In this document: positions 25,813 to 34,171 of the stretch, piece by piece
Layout of the letters: each line of letters opens with the position of its first letter
How positions within the stretch are numbered: the first letter of the stretch is position 1
NCBI GenBank assembly: GCA_046262935.1
Contig: JBHELT010000074.1
Location: forward strand, 1-64,000
DNA from: JBHELT01 sp046262935
Lineage (GTDB): Bacteria; Actinomycetota; CADDZG01; JAHWKV01
Direction: 5' to 3'
DNA: 64,000 nt
Translations under genes and position numbers: made by a program
The notes under the pieces: model-generated
What the model saw: the letters and a program-made list of their open reading frames with translations, nothing else
Told to the model about the DNA's origin: nothing
Database searches by the model: none

Positions 25813-26561
25813 CCGATGAAACCCAGAATCCGATGCCAGGCGTCGTCACATTGCTCTTTGAACTGGGTGAACGATCGGTCGAAGAACGAGTGCGGGGCCC
25901 CCTCGTACACCTGGATCTCGTTAGGCAGGCCCTTTGCCTCCATGGCCTTTCGAAATGCATCGATCGTTTCCACGGGGATACTCGGGTCGGCCCCACCGAA
26001 GAGCCCAAGGACCTTGCAATCGTAGGTTTCGACCAGGTCGATCGGTGCGTTGGCGTCTTCTTCCGAAGCTGCTGCAACCCTTCCATAGAAGCCGATCACT
26101 CCGGCTAGGCCGTGGCCCCTTCCGGCTTGATTGAATGACGATCGACCGCCGAAGCAGAACCCCATCGTAAAGACATCGGTGCACCCAATCTCGTCCCTTA
26201 GATGGGCGACAGCAGCGGCAGTGTCGAGAGAAACTGTGTCTGGCTGGGTCTGCATGACATGCGGCATGAACTCGAATGAATCATCCCTAGTCCCAAGCCC
26301 CGCGGTCCTTCCGAAATAGTCGATGGCAACGGCATTCACTCCCGTATCGCCGAACCTCAAGGCGAGGTCTTCATAAAAGGCGTGCAGACCGCGAACATCG
26401 GGCAGGATCACAACCCCCTTGTTGGATGCCTGAACGGCTCTTGATTCGAATGCCGAGAATCGGTTGCCATCCTTCGCCTCTAGCGTCAGCGCGCTTCCCT
26501 GCGCTGAAGCGCCACCTGAGATCGGTGGCAAAGGAGGGCGGGCATCGGTTTCATAGCACAT
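25788..26561 (-). CDS. Dienelactone hydrolase family protein
   Basis: An alpha/beta hydrolase of about 257 aa. The Cys nucleophile motif GFCFGG, the acid in FGGADPSIP and the His in GAPHSFFDRSF form the Cys-Asp-His triad of the dienelactone hydrolase family. It would open lactones or cleave esters; the natural substrate is unknown. ATG 26561 (MCYETDARPPLP) is chosen since AAAGGA precedes it at good spacing; the longer frame begins with a TTG inside that site. The last residues (GASGAGGA) and the stop codon are encoded by a copy of the 79-bp repeat, so the C-terminus is probably a recent addition. Confidence 0.85.
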   Translation of the reverse strand: MCYETDARPPLPPISGGASAQGSALTLEAKDGNRFSAFESRAVQASNKGVVILPDVRGLHAFYEDLALRFGDTGVNAVAIDYFGRTAGLGTRDDSFEFMPHVMQTQPDTVSLDTAAAVAHLRDEIGCTDVFTMGFCFGGRSSFNQAGRGHGLAGVIGFYGRVAAASEEDANAPIDLVETYDCKVLGLFGGADPSIPVETIDAFRKAMEAKGLPNEIQVYEGAPHSFFDRSFTQFKEQCDDAWHRILGFIGASGAGGA

Positions 26562-26598
26562 ATGATTTCCTTTCAACTAAAACCCAAAGACTGACAGG

Positions 26599-27357
26599 AT
26601 GCCAATCGTGGACCCATCAATAACGATGTCGCAAACAACCGCGGCCGAAACAAGAGACCTTGTGAAGATCTACGGTGAGGGCGAAACGGTAGTCACGGCT
26701 CTCGATGGCATCAACCTAACATTTGAATCGGGACGATTCACAGCCATCATGGGCCCATCTGGCTCTGGCAAGTCCACGCTTTTGCATTGCCTGGCGGGAC
26801 TCGACAAACCGACTTCGGGCAAGGTCTTCATTGGGGCAACCGACCTTTCGGCACTGAATGACAAGAAACTCACCCAGCTCAGAAGGCAAAAGGTGGGATT
26901 CATCTTTCAAACGTTCAATCTGGTGCCAACTTTGACTGCCCAGGAGAACATCAACCTGCCGCCATCGCTCGCCGGCAACAAGCCCGACAAGGCCTGGATC
27001 GACAACGTCGTTGGAATCTTGGGCCTGTCAGACCGACTCGATCACCTGCCTTCGGAGCTATCAGGCGGACAGCAACAACGCGTTGCCGCAGCAAGAGCCC
27101 TGGGGAGTCGTCCCGACATCGTTTTCGCCGATGAACCAACCGGCAACCTCGACTCGAAGTCTGGCGCCGAACTTCTGACCTTTCTGCGAAACGCCGTGAA
27201 GGAGTTCGGTCAAACCATGATCATGGTCACCCACGATCCAGTGGCAGCTAGCAACGCCGACCGGGTGATCTTCCTCGCCGATGGCCACGCGGTTGGTGAG
27301 GTACAAGACCCAACGACCGAGACCGTGATCGATGCGTTGAAGCGATTGGGGGCCTGA
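26599..27357 (+). CDS. ABC transporter ATP-binding protein (MacB/LolD type)
   Basis: A 252-aa ATPase with Walker A GPSGSGKST, Q-loop FQTFNLVPTLTAQENI, signature LSGGQQQRVAAARAL, Walker B IVFADEPTGNLDS and H-loop MVTHD. The GNLDS D-loop marks the MacB/LolD/FtsE group, which powers export or extraction rather than import. ATG 26626 (MSQTTAAETRD) is an alternative start. It is followed after 1 bp by its permease. Confidence 0.93.
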   Translation: MPIVDPSITMSQTTAAETRDLVKIYGEGETVVTALDGINLTFESGRFTAIMGPSGSGKSTLLHCLAGLDKPTSGKVFIGATDLSALNDKKLTQLRRQKVGFIFQTFNLVPTLTAQENINLPPSLAGNKPDKAWIDNVVGILGLSDRLDHLPSELSGGQQQRVAAARALGSRPDIVFADEPTGNLDSKSGAELLTFLRNAVKEFGQTMIMVTHDPVAASNADRVIFLADGHAVGEVQDPTTETVIDALKRLGA

Positions 27358-27358
27358 C

Positions 27359-29914
27359 GTGTGGCGGGCGACCATCAAGGGACTCATCGCCCACAAGGTG
27401 CGCCTTGGCCTAACCGCATTAGCTGTTGTGCTTGGCGTTGGTTTCGTTGCGGGTAGTTTCATCTTGACCGACACGATTGGAAGTTTGTTCGATCGATTGT
27501 TCAAAGATGTGGGTAAGGGTATCGACGTTGTGGTGCGGCCGAACGATCGGGCAACGGCGCAGAACGATCAGCGTGAACGACAAGCAGGTTTCGGCAGGAC
27601 GCTTCTGCCACAGACGGTGCTCAACACCGTTCGATCGGTCCCCGGGGTGCGCGAAGCCGAGGGTTCGGTTGCGGGCTTCGTGAGCATCTCCGACAAGAAG
27701 GGCAAACCAATAATCTCAGATGGCCCTCCCAACATCGGCCTGTCTTGGGCCATATCGTCAACGCTTTCACCATTGAAACTGCGCAGCGGACGACGGCCCG
27801 CCAAAGACGGCGAGGTCGCAATCGACGCGTTGACGGCCAAGAAGTTCGGCTACAAGCCGGGCGACAAAGTTAAGCTCGTGGCTTCGGGGCCTGCCGAGGA
27901 ATTCATCATCACCGGCATCGCAGGATTCGGAGCGGCCGACAACATCGGTGGCGCGACCTTGGCAGCATTCGATCTGGCAACTGCACAACGACTGTTGGGG
28001 GCCGGCGACAAGTTCGACTCGATCGGTGTTGTTGGGGCCCCTGACCAATCGGCCAGCATTCTGCGCCAGAAGATCTCGGCGAAGTTGCCTCAGGGAGTCG
28101 AGGCCCTGACGCAGTCGAGCATCGCTCAAGAGAACGCTAAACGCGTGAAGCAGGGCATCAAGTTTTTCACGACGGTTCTGCTCGTCTTTGCCTCCATCTC
28201 GCTGTTCGTCGGAGCGTTCATCATCTTCAATACCTTCTCGATCATCGTTGCCCAAAGGTCCAAGGAGATCGCCCTTCTGCGGGCACTCGGCGCGAGCCGC
28301 GGGCAGGTGATCCGCTCGGTAGTTGGCGAATCAGCCGTAGTGGGAATCATCTCGTCGGGCATAGGGCTCGCCTTCGGCGTCGGGATCGCGATCACGATCA
28401 AAGCCGTGATGAAAGCATTCGGCATCGATATCCCCTCGTCGGGCACCGTGTTCAAGCCGCGGACCGCCGAGGTAGCGATGGGTCTGGGCGTCGGTATCAC
28501 TTTGATCTCTTCCTTTCCCCCGGCCCTCAGGGCATCGCGCACGGCCCCGGTCGAAGCGATGAAAGGCGTGGCAGAGCGCGCACTCAAACCCATCAAGGTC
28601 CGCGCTATCGTTGGCGCCATCATCGCCACTTTGGGCGCACTCGTCCTTTCTCTTGGTCTATTCGTTCACGGGCCGAAACCGGTGCCCAAGGTGGGAACCG
28701 GCGCCGCGCTGATGTTCTTTGGCATAGCGGTCATGAGCCCACTGCTGGTTAGGCCACTGGCCAGAACGATCGGGGCCCCCATCGCGAAGGGTTTCGGGAT
28801 GCCAGGGAAATTGTCGCGACAAAACTCGATGCGTGACCGTCGTCGCACCGCATCAACAGCCTCGGCCCTGATGATCGGAGTGAGTTTGGTCACTCTAGTG
28901 ACCATCCTCGCCGCATCCACCAAACTGTCATTCAACAAAGTGATCGGTGATTTCTTCAAAGCCGACTACATCGTCAGTCAACAGGGTCGATCGACCGGAT
29001 TCAGCTCCGAGGTCGCCGACAGATTGAAGCGTCTCTCATCGGTTTCGGTTGTGAATGAAGTTCGCACTGGCGCATTTCGCATCGATGGCAAGGACCAAAC
29101 GTTGGCCTCCTTCGACGCGACAACGGTTAGCAAGGTAGTTGACCTCGACATCGCGTCGGGCTCTATCGACTCGATCAAAGGCCCGGCCGTCTTGGTGCAC
29201 AAAGACCAGGCCAGCAAACGCAAACTACATCTAGGCGACCGCCTGAAGATGCAGTTCGCTGGGTTTGGCGACAAAGAGCTAACGGTTGGCGCGATATTCA
29301 GATCAGACTTCGCACCGGCGCAGTTCGTCGTGTCAACAGACAACTACCGTAAGAGTTTCGACAACTCCAACGACTTCGCGGTTCTGGTCAAAACGAAAGC
29401 AGGTACATCTCACGCGACCTCTAAGAACCAAGTGGACAAAGCTCTGGCCGACTTCCCACAGATCCAAGTGCAAGACGAAGCTCAGTTCTTCGAGCAGGGA
29501 GCCAAACAACTCGACCAATTGCTTGGTCTTGTAAGGGCGTTGCTCGCGCTGTCGATAGTCATCGCCCTGATCGGGATCACCAACACCCTCGCCTTAAGCG
29601 TCTTCGAACGCACCAGAGAATTGGGGCTGCTTAGGGCAGTAGGGATGACCCGCAGACAAGTCAGGGCCATGATCCGGGGGGAATCGGTCATCATCGCCTT
29701 GATAGGTACAGCATTGGGGCTAGCACTCGGGTCATTCTTCGGCTGGGCCATCGTAAAGGCACTGGCATCGCAGGGGATCCGGGAATTCGTCTTTCCCGCA
29801 ACCCAATTGCTTGTCGTGGCATTGTTCGCAGGGCTAGCAGGGGTATTAGCGGCTGTGTTCCCGGCCCGAAGAGCCGCCAGATTAGACGTACTAACAGCCA
29901 TCGCAACCGAGTGA
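27359..29914 (+). CDS. ABC transporter permease, FtsX/MacB-like (duplicated)
   Basis: An 851-aa permease beginning at GTG 27359, 1 bp after the ATPase stop. It is built of two FtsX-type halves. Each has a large extracytoplasmic domain followed by three membrane segments with signatures such as RSKEIALLRALGASRGQVIRSV and RTRELGLLRAVGMTRRQVRAMI, plus a C-terminal PARRAARLDVLTA box. Such permeases with MacB-type ATPases act in mechanotransmission, moving lipids, peptides or drugs outward. The substrate is unknown. TM helices also occur at the N-terminus (LTALAVVLGVGFVAGSFIL). Confidence 0.92.
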   Translation: MWRATIKGLIAHKVRLGLTALAVVLGVGFVAGSFILTDTIGSLFDRLFKDVGKGIDVVVRPNDRATAQNDQRERQAGFGRTLLPQTVLNTVRSVPGVREAEGSVAGFVSISDKKGKPIISDGPPNIGLSWAISSTLSPLKLRSGRRPAKDGEVAIDALTAKKFGYKPGDKVKLVASGPAEEFIITGIAGFGAADNIGGATLAAFDLATAQRLLGAGDKFDSIGVVGAPDQSASILRQKISAKLPQGVEALTQSSIAQENAKRVKQGIKFFTTVLLVFASISLFVGAFIIFNTFSIIVAQRSKEIALLRALGASRGQVIRSVVGESAVVGIISSGIGLAFGVGIAITIKAVMKAFGIDIPSSGTVFKPRTAEVAMGLGVGITLISSFPPALRASRTAPVEAMKGVAERALKPIKVRAIVGAIIATLGALVLSLGLFVHGPKPVPKVGTGAALMFFGIAVMSPLLVRPLARTIGAPIAKGFGMPGKLSRQNSMRDRRRTASTASALMIGVSLVTLVTILAASTKLSFNKVIGDFFKADYIVSQQGRSTGFSSEVADRLKRLSSVSVVNEVRTGAFRIDGKDQTLASFDATTVSKVVDLDIASGSIDSIKGPAVLVHKDQASKRKLHLGDRLKMQFAGFGDKELTVGAIFRSDFAPAQFVVSTDNYRKSFDNSNDFAVLVKTKAGTSHATSKNQVDKALADFPQIQVQDEAQFFEQGAKQLDQLLGLVRALLALSIVIALIGITNTLALSVFERTRELGLLRAVGMTRRQVRAMIRGESVIIALIGTALGLALGSFFGWAIVKALASQGIREFVFPATQLLVVALFAGLAGVLAAVFPARRAARLDVLTAIATE

Positions 29915-29923
29915 GGAGAAGCA

Positions 29924-30313
29924 ATGGATCAAGAACTCAAGGCGATAGCGAGCGAAGGCACGAACTTCGCGGCACTTACAACCAGGTTCACCGATGGCTC
30001 GATGCAATGCCAAGTCATGTGGGTCGACGCCGATGAGGAACACATCTTGATCAACACCGAGGTCCATCGTGCGAAGTTCCGTAACGTCGAGAACGACCCG
30101 GTGGTGACTGTCCTGATATGGGAATTGACCGATCCATACAGATATATCGAGGTTCGCGGAAAGGTTGCCGAGACGGTGCGGGGACCATCGGCTAGAGCAC
30201 ATATCGATCGATTGGCCCAGCGCTACACGGGCAGGAGCTTCGCCGATGAATCCATCACTTCTGAAAGGGTTCTGCTCAAGATCTCGCCAGAAAAGGTCAT
30301 CCGTTACAGCTGA
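29924..30313 (+). CDS. PPOX-class F420/FMN-binding split-barrel protein
   Basis: A 129-aa single-domain protein with the split beta-barrel of the pyridoxamine 5'-phosphate oxidase-like superfamily: FAALTTRFTDGSMQCQVMWV, HILINTEVHRAKFRNVENDP and YIEVRGKVAE. In actinobacteria this subgroup commonly uses coenzyme F420, but FMN cannot be excluded by sight. AGGAGA precedes ATG 29924. Its stop overlaps the next start at 30313. Confidence 0.85.
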   Translation: MDQELKAIASEGTNFAALTTRFTDGSMQCQVMWVDADEEHILINTEVHRAKFRNVENDPVVTVLIWELTDPYRYIEVRGKVAETVRGPSARAHIDRLAQRYTGRSFADESITSERVLLKISPEKVIRYS

Positions 30314-31551
30314 TGGGGCTAACCAATCCCATTTCGTACCTATCAGATATCGCCTGCAGGTATCGCTATGTGATCGTTGGCATCTTCTCCGCTGGGGTCG
30401 CCATCTTCGATTCGTTCGATAAGGCATCGCTGCAAGACCCATTCATCTTTGCGGCGGCCGGTTTGCGCCTGTTCTCGCATTCTTGGTTGAACGTATTCGG
30501 TGACTCACAGATCCAGGTTGGTCCGTTGCAATTGATCTATTCGGGGATCATCGCAGCCATCTCGAAAACAACAGGTATTGGTCTTCGGCTCCCGCTTTCA
30601 CTCGTGACACAGGTGTTGTTCGCCATCGGAGCGATGCTTGTCACCCGCGCACTCCTTCGCAGCGATGACAAACGATCGGCCGGAGCGGAATTCGCAACGG
30701 GATGCATTGTTGCCATCTTCAGCATCGGATATCGATCCTTCACTTCAGGTCAGCCTTCGGATGGCTTCATCGCCGCGATATGGGTCCTTTCCGCCATCGC
30801 TGCTCGCAAGGGTCATGGCTGGATAGCTGGCGCATTGATCGGCGCTTCGGTAGCGCTCAAGCCGTGGGGGGCTCTTGGGTTCCCGTTGCTCCTTCTGGCG
30901 CCCAACCTCAAGGATGTGATCGATGGCGCCCTTGTCATGACTGTGATCAGCGCAGTCGCATATCTGCCATTCATACTGTTCGGCGACTTCAAGATGTTCA
31001 CCTTCCGATGGCTCTTTGAACCACACTCCCCGCTTCGGTACCTTTACGGATCGAGCATCGGATTCACATGGCAAGATCGCATGATCCAGGGTGCGATCGT
31101 TTCGGTCGTCGGAGTCATCGCCACCTTGAAGGCTCGCCGCTCGGGGATCGCAGCGTGGGCAGCCCCACTGGCGATCGTAGCGACAAAAGTGACGTTGGAT
31201 CCGGTGCGTTGGTATTGGTACTGGATCCCCATCCAGTTACTGTGCCTATGGGGGACCACGATGATCGCGACCCGGCGCCAAGAGATTCCGTGGGTACTTG
31301 CACCCATAGCGGCGATGGCCCTAGTGGTTGTCCTGCCAAGCGGAGGGCTGCTGCTTGGCCTCCTCGTCATCGCAGTCGTCATGGCTTTGTTGTTCACGCC
31401 GCTGACGGGGAGCTTGGGTGCCATCCATGCACAAGGGGCGCTTCGGGGTTCATACTCACAGGCAACCGTTAGGACTCCGGAGGTAGCGATGGCAAAGGGT
31501 CGCGACAAACCCAAGAAAGAGACCAAGAAACCAAAGAAAGACAAGAAATAG
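30313..31551 (+). CDS. Polytopic membrane protein, possibly GT87/GT-C like
   Basis: A 412-aa protein with about ten hydrophobic segments. FGDSQIQVGPLQLIYSG after the first segment and ALKPWGALGFPLLLLAPN resemble the loops of polyprenyl-phosphate-dependent mannosyltransferases (GT-C fold, DUF2029/GT87), but the catalytic acidic motif is not obvious, so the call is tentative. The C-terminus is a highly basic tail starting MAKGRDKPKK. A ribosome-binding site lies just before that internal ATG (31489), so the tail may also be made separately. Confidence 0.6.
   Translation: MGLTNPISYLSDIACRYRYVIVGIFSAGVAIFDSFDKASLQDPFIFAAAGLRLFSHSWLNVFGDSQIQVGPLQLIYSGIIAAISKTTGIGLRLPLSLVTQVLFAIGAMLVTRALLRSDDKRSAGAEFATGCIVAIFSIGYRSFTSGQPSDGFIAAIWVLSAIAARKGHGWIAGALIGASVALKPWGALGFPLLLLAPNLKDVIDGALVMTVISAVAYLPFILFGDFKMFTFRWLFEPHSPLRYLYGSSIGFTWQDRMIQGAIVSVVGVIATLKARRSGIAAWAAPLAIVATKVTLDPVRWYWYWIPIQLLCLWGTTMIATRRQEIPWVLAPIAAMALVVVLPSGGLLLGLLVIAVVMALLFTPLTGSLGAIHAQGALRGSYSQATVRTPEVAMAKGRDKPKKETKKPKKDKK
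31489..31551 (+). CDS. Nested 20-aa Lys-rich mini-ORF
   Basis: An ATG in frame with the membrane protein is preceded by GGAGGT at 4-nt spacing, the best ribosome-binding site in this stretch. The product would be 20 residues, half of them lysine (MAKGRDKPKKETKK...). Short Lys-rich proteins of similar look occur in many bacteria. It may be an internal translation start, or the true gene with the upstream frame ending in it by chance. Confidence 0.35.
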   Translation: MAKGRDKPKKETKKPKKDKK

Positions 31552-31568
31552 AACCCAAGCGCCGCACC

Positions 31569-32450
31569 ATTTCCTTAGAAGGCAAGGTCGATATCGGGCT
31601 GACGCTGGGTCCACTGCGACGTGGCCGTTTCGATCCGACCATCAAGTGGGAAGGCGGCAGGGTTTGCCGGGCGACGCGTACCCCCGAAGGTCCGGCCGCA
31701 GAGCAGATATGGGTGGAAGGTCAGCAAGTCTTCGCCGAAGCCTGGGGGCCCGGTGCGCATTGGCTGCTTCACCACCTGCCCACTTTGATCGGTGCCGATG
31801 ATGACCCCTCGGCTCTGATCGCCCAAGAGCCGCTCGTTGAGCGGATGCAAAGACGCGCGGGGTGGTTGCGGATGGGACGAACACATGCGGTGTTCGAGGC
31901 GGCGCTACCAACTGTCATCGAGCAGAAAGTGACTGGCCTCGAGGCCAAACGTTCATATTTCGCGCTGGTGAAGATGGCGGGCGAGCCCGCACCGGGCCCA
32001 TTTGGCTTGATGTTGCCCCCTCATCCAGCCGCGATCGCCGCGATGCCGTATCACTCGATGCATCCGCTGGGACTCGAGAAGCGCAGAGCCGACATCGTAA
32101 GACACATAGCGACCAATGCCGGTCGGTTGGAAGAAACATCAAAGATGCCTCTAGACGCTGCCTATCGTCGCCTTCTGGCCATCCCCGGTATCGGTCAGTG
32201 GACGGCGGCTGAAGTTGCCAGCTCCGCATTGGGCGACGTCGATGCGGTAAGCGTTGGTGACTATCACTTGAAGAACATCGTCTGTTATGCGTTCACGGGC
32301 GAACCGCGAGGAACCGACGAACGGATGCTGGAACTCCTCGAACCCTATCGAGGTCAAAGGGGCCGGGTGGTAAGGATGATCAAACTCACCTGCAAGATGC
32401 CACCGCGCTTTGGCCCCCGTATGCCCATCAGATCGTTCGCTCGGGACTGA
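31569..32450 (+). CDS. DNA-3-methyladenine glycosylase (AlkA-type, HhH-GPD)
   Basis: A base-excision repair glycosylase that removes alkylated purines. The helix-hairpin-helix LLAIPGIGQWTAAEV is followed by the Gly/Pro-rich loop and catalytic Asp in DAVSVGDYHLKN. The only canonical start is GTG 31713, but sequence upstream (GLTLGPLRRGRFDPT ... TRTPEGPA ... AEAWGPGAHWLL) continues the N-terminal domain seen in actinobacterial homologues. No ATG, GTG or TTG exists between the in-frame stop at 31470 and 31713. I place the start at ATT 31569; ATC 31593, which follows AAGG, is also possible. Length is then about 293 aa. Confidence 0.8.
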   Translation: MSLEGKVDIGLTLGPLRRGRFDPTIKWEGGRVCRATRTPEGPAAEQIWVEGQQVFAEAWGPGAHWLLHHLPTLIGADDDPSALIAQEPLVERMQRRAGWLRMGRTHAVFEAALPTVIEQKVTGLEAKRSYFALVKMAGEPAPGPFGLMLPPHPAAIAAMPYHSMHPLGLEKRRADIVRHIATNAGRLEETSKMPLDAAYRRLLAIPGIGQWTAAEVASSALGDVDAVSVGDYHLKNIVCYAFTGEPRGTDERMLELLEPYRGQRGRVVRMIKLTCKMPPRFGPRMPIRSFARD

Positions 32451-32476
32451 ACTCGCGGTTGGAACCGGCCGCCTGT

Positions 32477-32482
32477 TAGTGT
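32477..32482 (+). promoter_or_regulatory. Predicted -10 box for a leaderless enolase-superfamily gene
   Basis: TAGTGT is followed by 6 nt and ATG 32489. Confidence 0.35.
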
Positions 32483-32488
32483 GCCGCC

Positions 32489-33625
32489 ATGAAGATCGCC
32501 GACGTAAAAGCTTGGATATTTCACTCACCATTGGATTCGCCCTTCAAGCCGAGTTGGGTGCCCGGATACTCATCGATGATGAGCAGTGCCGTTATCTACG
32601 AACTCACCACAGACACCGGTATCTCGGGGATCGCCGGTGGCAACGCATTCGCGGATGAAGCGAAAGGCCCTGTCAATCTTCTGCGCGCTTACCTTTTGGG
32701 CATCGACGTCGACGATTCCGAACAGATCACGTCGCGGCTGGGGGCCCTGAACCGTGTCCTCGGTATGCGCTCTTGGTTCATAGAAACTGCCTTTTGGGAT
32801 ATCCGAGGTAAGGCCTCCGGCAGATCCATCGCCGCCACGCTGGGAGCCAACACCGATCGCGTAAGGGCTTATGCATCGACGGGCGAGCTTCGTGAACCCG
32901 AAGAAGCCGCGTCGCATGCTAAGAACATCGTGGCTCAGGGCTTCAAAGGGATAAAGATCCGAACCCGCCACGACGAGCTCGACAAGGACATAGCGATGGT
33001 CCAAGCGGTTCGCGAAGCGGTCGGTGACACCGTGGCTGTGATGTGCGATGCGAATCAGGCTTGGCGCGTAGATGCCTTTGGTATCGGGCCAAGATGGGAC
33101 TTAGAGCGTGCTGCCAAGACGGCCGAGGCGATGGAGACATACAACGTCGCATGGCTAGAAGAACCCCTGGATATGTTCGATCTAAAAGGCTACGCCGAAC
33201 TTCGTAAACGCAGCAGCACTCCGATCGCGGCCGGGGAACTTCACGGAGAACCTTCGCTGGTTGGATTGCTTATCGACGCAGGTGGAGTTGACATTGTTCA
33301 ACCAGACCTTGTTTTCACGGGCGGGATAAGTGGTGCTTGGGGCCTTGCACAGAAGGCATTGTCGAACGGCCTGCGATTCTCACCACATACATGGTCGAAC
33401 GGGCTTGGACTTGCGGCCAACCTGCACCTGGCTGTGGCAGCACCCAATTGTGATTGGCTCGAATTTCCTTACGACCCACCAGGCTGGGTCCCCGAACACC
33501 GCGACGCGATGATCGACGAAGTTTTCGCTATCGACGACAACGGCGACGTAGTGCTGCCAACGGCCCCTGGTCTTGGGGTCGACATCAACCGCGAGAAACT
33601 GGAAACGTTCGCAGTAAGTATCTGA
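32489..33625 (+). CDS. Enolase superfamily, mandelate racemase/muconate lactonizing enzyme family
   Basis: A 378-aa enzyme that would abstract a proton alpha to a carboxylate. The capping domain (1-125) precedes the barrel. Barrel residues visible: KIR (156-158) as base pair, D187 in MCDANQAW, E in WLEEPLDMFD, E in IAAGELHGE as metal ligands, and H in SPHTWSNGLG as second base. This set fits acid-sugar dehydratases or racemases of the MR subgroup more than muconate cycloisomerases, but the substrate cannot be assigned. A leaderless promoter is likely. A half copy of the 79-bp repeat follows its stop. Confidence 0.88.
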   Translation: MKIADVKAWIFHSPLDSPFKPSWVPGYSSMMSSAVIYELTTDTGISGIAGGNAFADEAKGPVNLLRAYLLGIDVDDSEQITSRLGALNRVLGMRSWFIETAFWDIRGKASGRSIAATLGANTDRVRAYASTGELREPEEAASHAKNIVAQGFKGIKIRTRHDELDKDIAMVQAVREAVGDTVAVMCDANQAWRVDAFGIGPRWDLERAAKTAEAMETYNVAWLEEPLDMFDLKGYAELRKRSSTPIAAGELHGEPSLVGLLIDAGGVDIVQPDLVFTGGISGAWGLAQKALSNGLRFSPHTWSNGLGLAANLHLAVAAPNCDWLEFPYDPPGWVPEHRDAMIDEVFAIDDNGDVVLPTAPGLGVDINREKLETFAVSI

Positions 33626-33628
33626 TCA

Positions 33629-33663
33629 ATCTCGGGGGTTTAGCAGCTCCTGGCGCGGGAGGA
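33629..33663 (+). repeat. 79-bp family repeat, 5' half copy
   Basis: ATCTCGGGGGTTTAGCAGCT continues with CCTGGCGCGGGAGGA, matching the first 35 bp of the family unit, starting 4 bp after the enolase-family stop. The 3' half is missing. Confidence 0.65.
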
Positions 33664-33687
33664 TTGGCGTAGCCGCGGTATTTTGGT

Positions 33688-33701
33688 ACACTAATTAGTG
33701 T
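33688..33701. promoter_or_regulatory. Perfect 14-bp palindrome, probable MarR operator
   Basis: ACACTAATTAGTGT is fully self-complementary, and flanking bases extend the symmetry to 18 of 20. It lies 26 bp before the marR start, where an autoregulatory MarR site is expected. Confidence 0.65.
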
Positions 33702-33727
33702 CCCTAACTATCTAGGACGGTGGTGCA

Positions 33728-34171
33728 GTGGCGAACCAAACGATCACCCAAGTCGATCCAGATCTGGTTTCTGGACTCCGGCTTATCTTGATGCGACTCG
33801 CTCGCAGACTCCGCCAGCAGGCCGAGGGTGAAGTGACCCCTTCGATGCTCTCGGCCCTTTCGAGTATCGAACGTCAAGGTCCCCTCACGCTCGGAGATCT
33901 CGCGGCAGTGGAGAGGATCTCGGCCCCAACGATGACAACCATCATCAGCCGCTTGCTCGAGGCCGGTCTAATAGTCAAACAGGTCGATGCGAATGACCGA
34001 CGGTTCGCTCGAGTGGGGCTGAGCCCCGAAGGCAAGCGCTACGTCACCAAGAGCCGATCCCGCAAGGACGCATACCTCGCGCACAGGCTTGCCGGGCTAA
34101 CTCCCGAGCAGCTCAAGGTGCTTGGGCAAGCGGTCACCATCCTCGAATCCATCCTCGAGGAACAGCCATGA
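33728..34171 (+). CDS. MarR-family transcriptional regulator
   Basis: A 147-aa winged-helix regulator. PLTLGDLAAVERISAPTMTT is the DNA-recognition helix region and KQVDANDRRFARVGLSPEGK the wing with its DxR motif. A dimerisation helix pair frames them. GTG 33728 is the start. The stop overlaps the MFS exporter start by 4 bp (ATGA). With the palindrome at 33688-33701 it forms a typical self-repressed efflux operon relieved by a small molecule. Confidence 0.92.
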   Translation: MANQTITQVDPDLVSGLRLILMRLARRLRQQAEGEVTPSMLSALSSIERQGPLTLGDLAAVERISAPTMTTIISRLLEAGLIVKQVDANDRRFARVGLSPEGKRYVTKSRSRKDAYLAHRLAGLTPEQLKVLGQAVTILESILEEQP

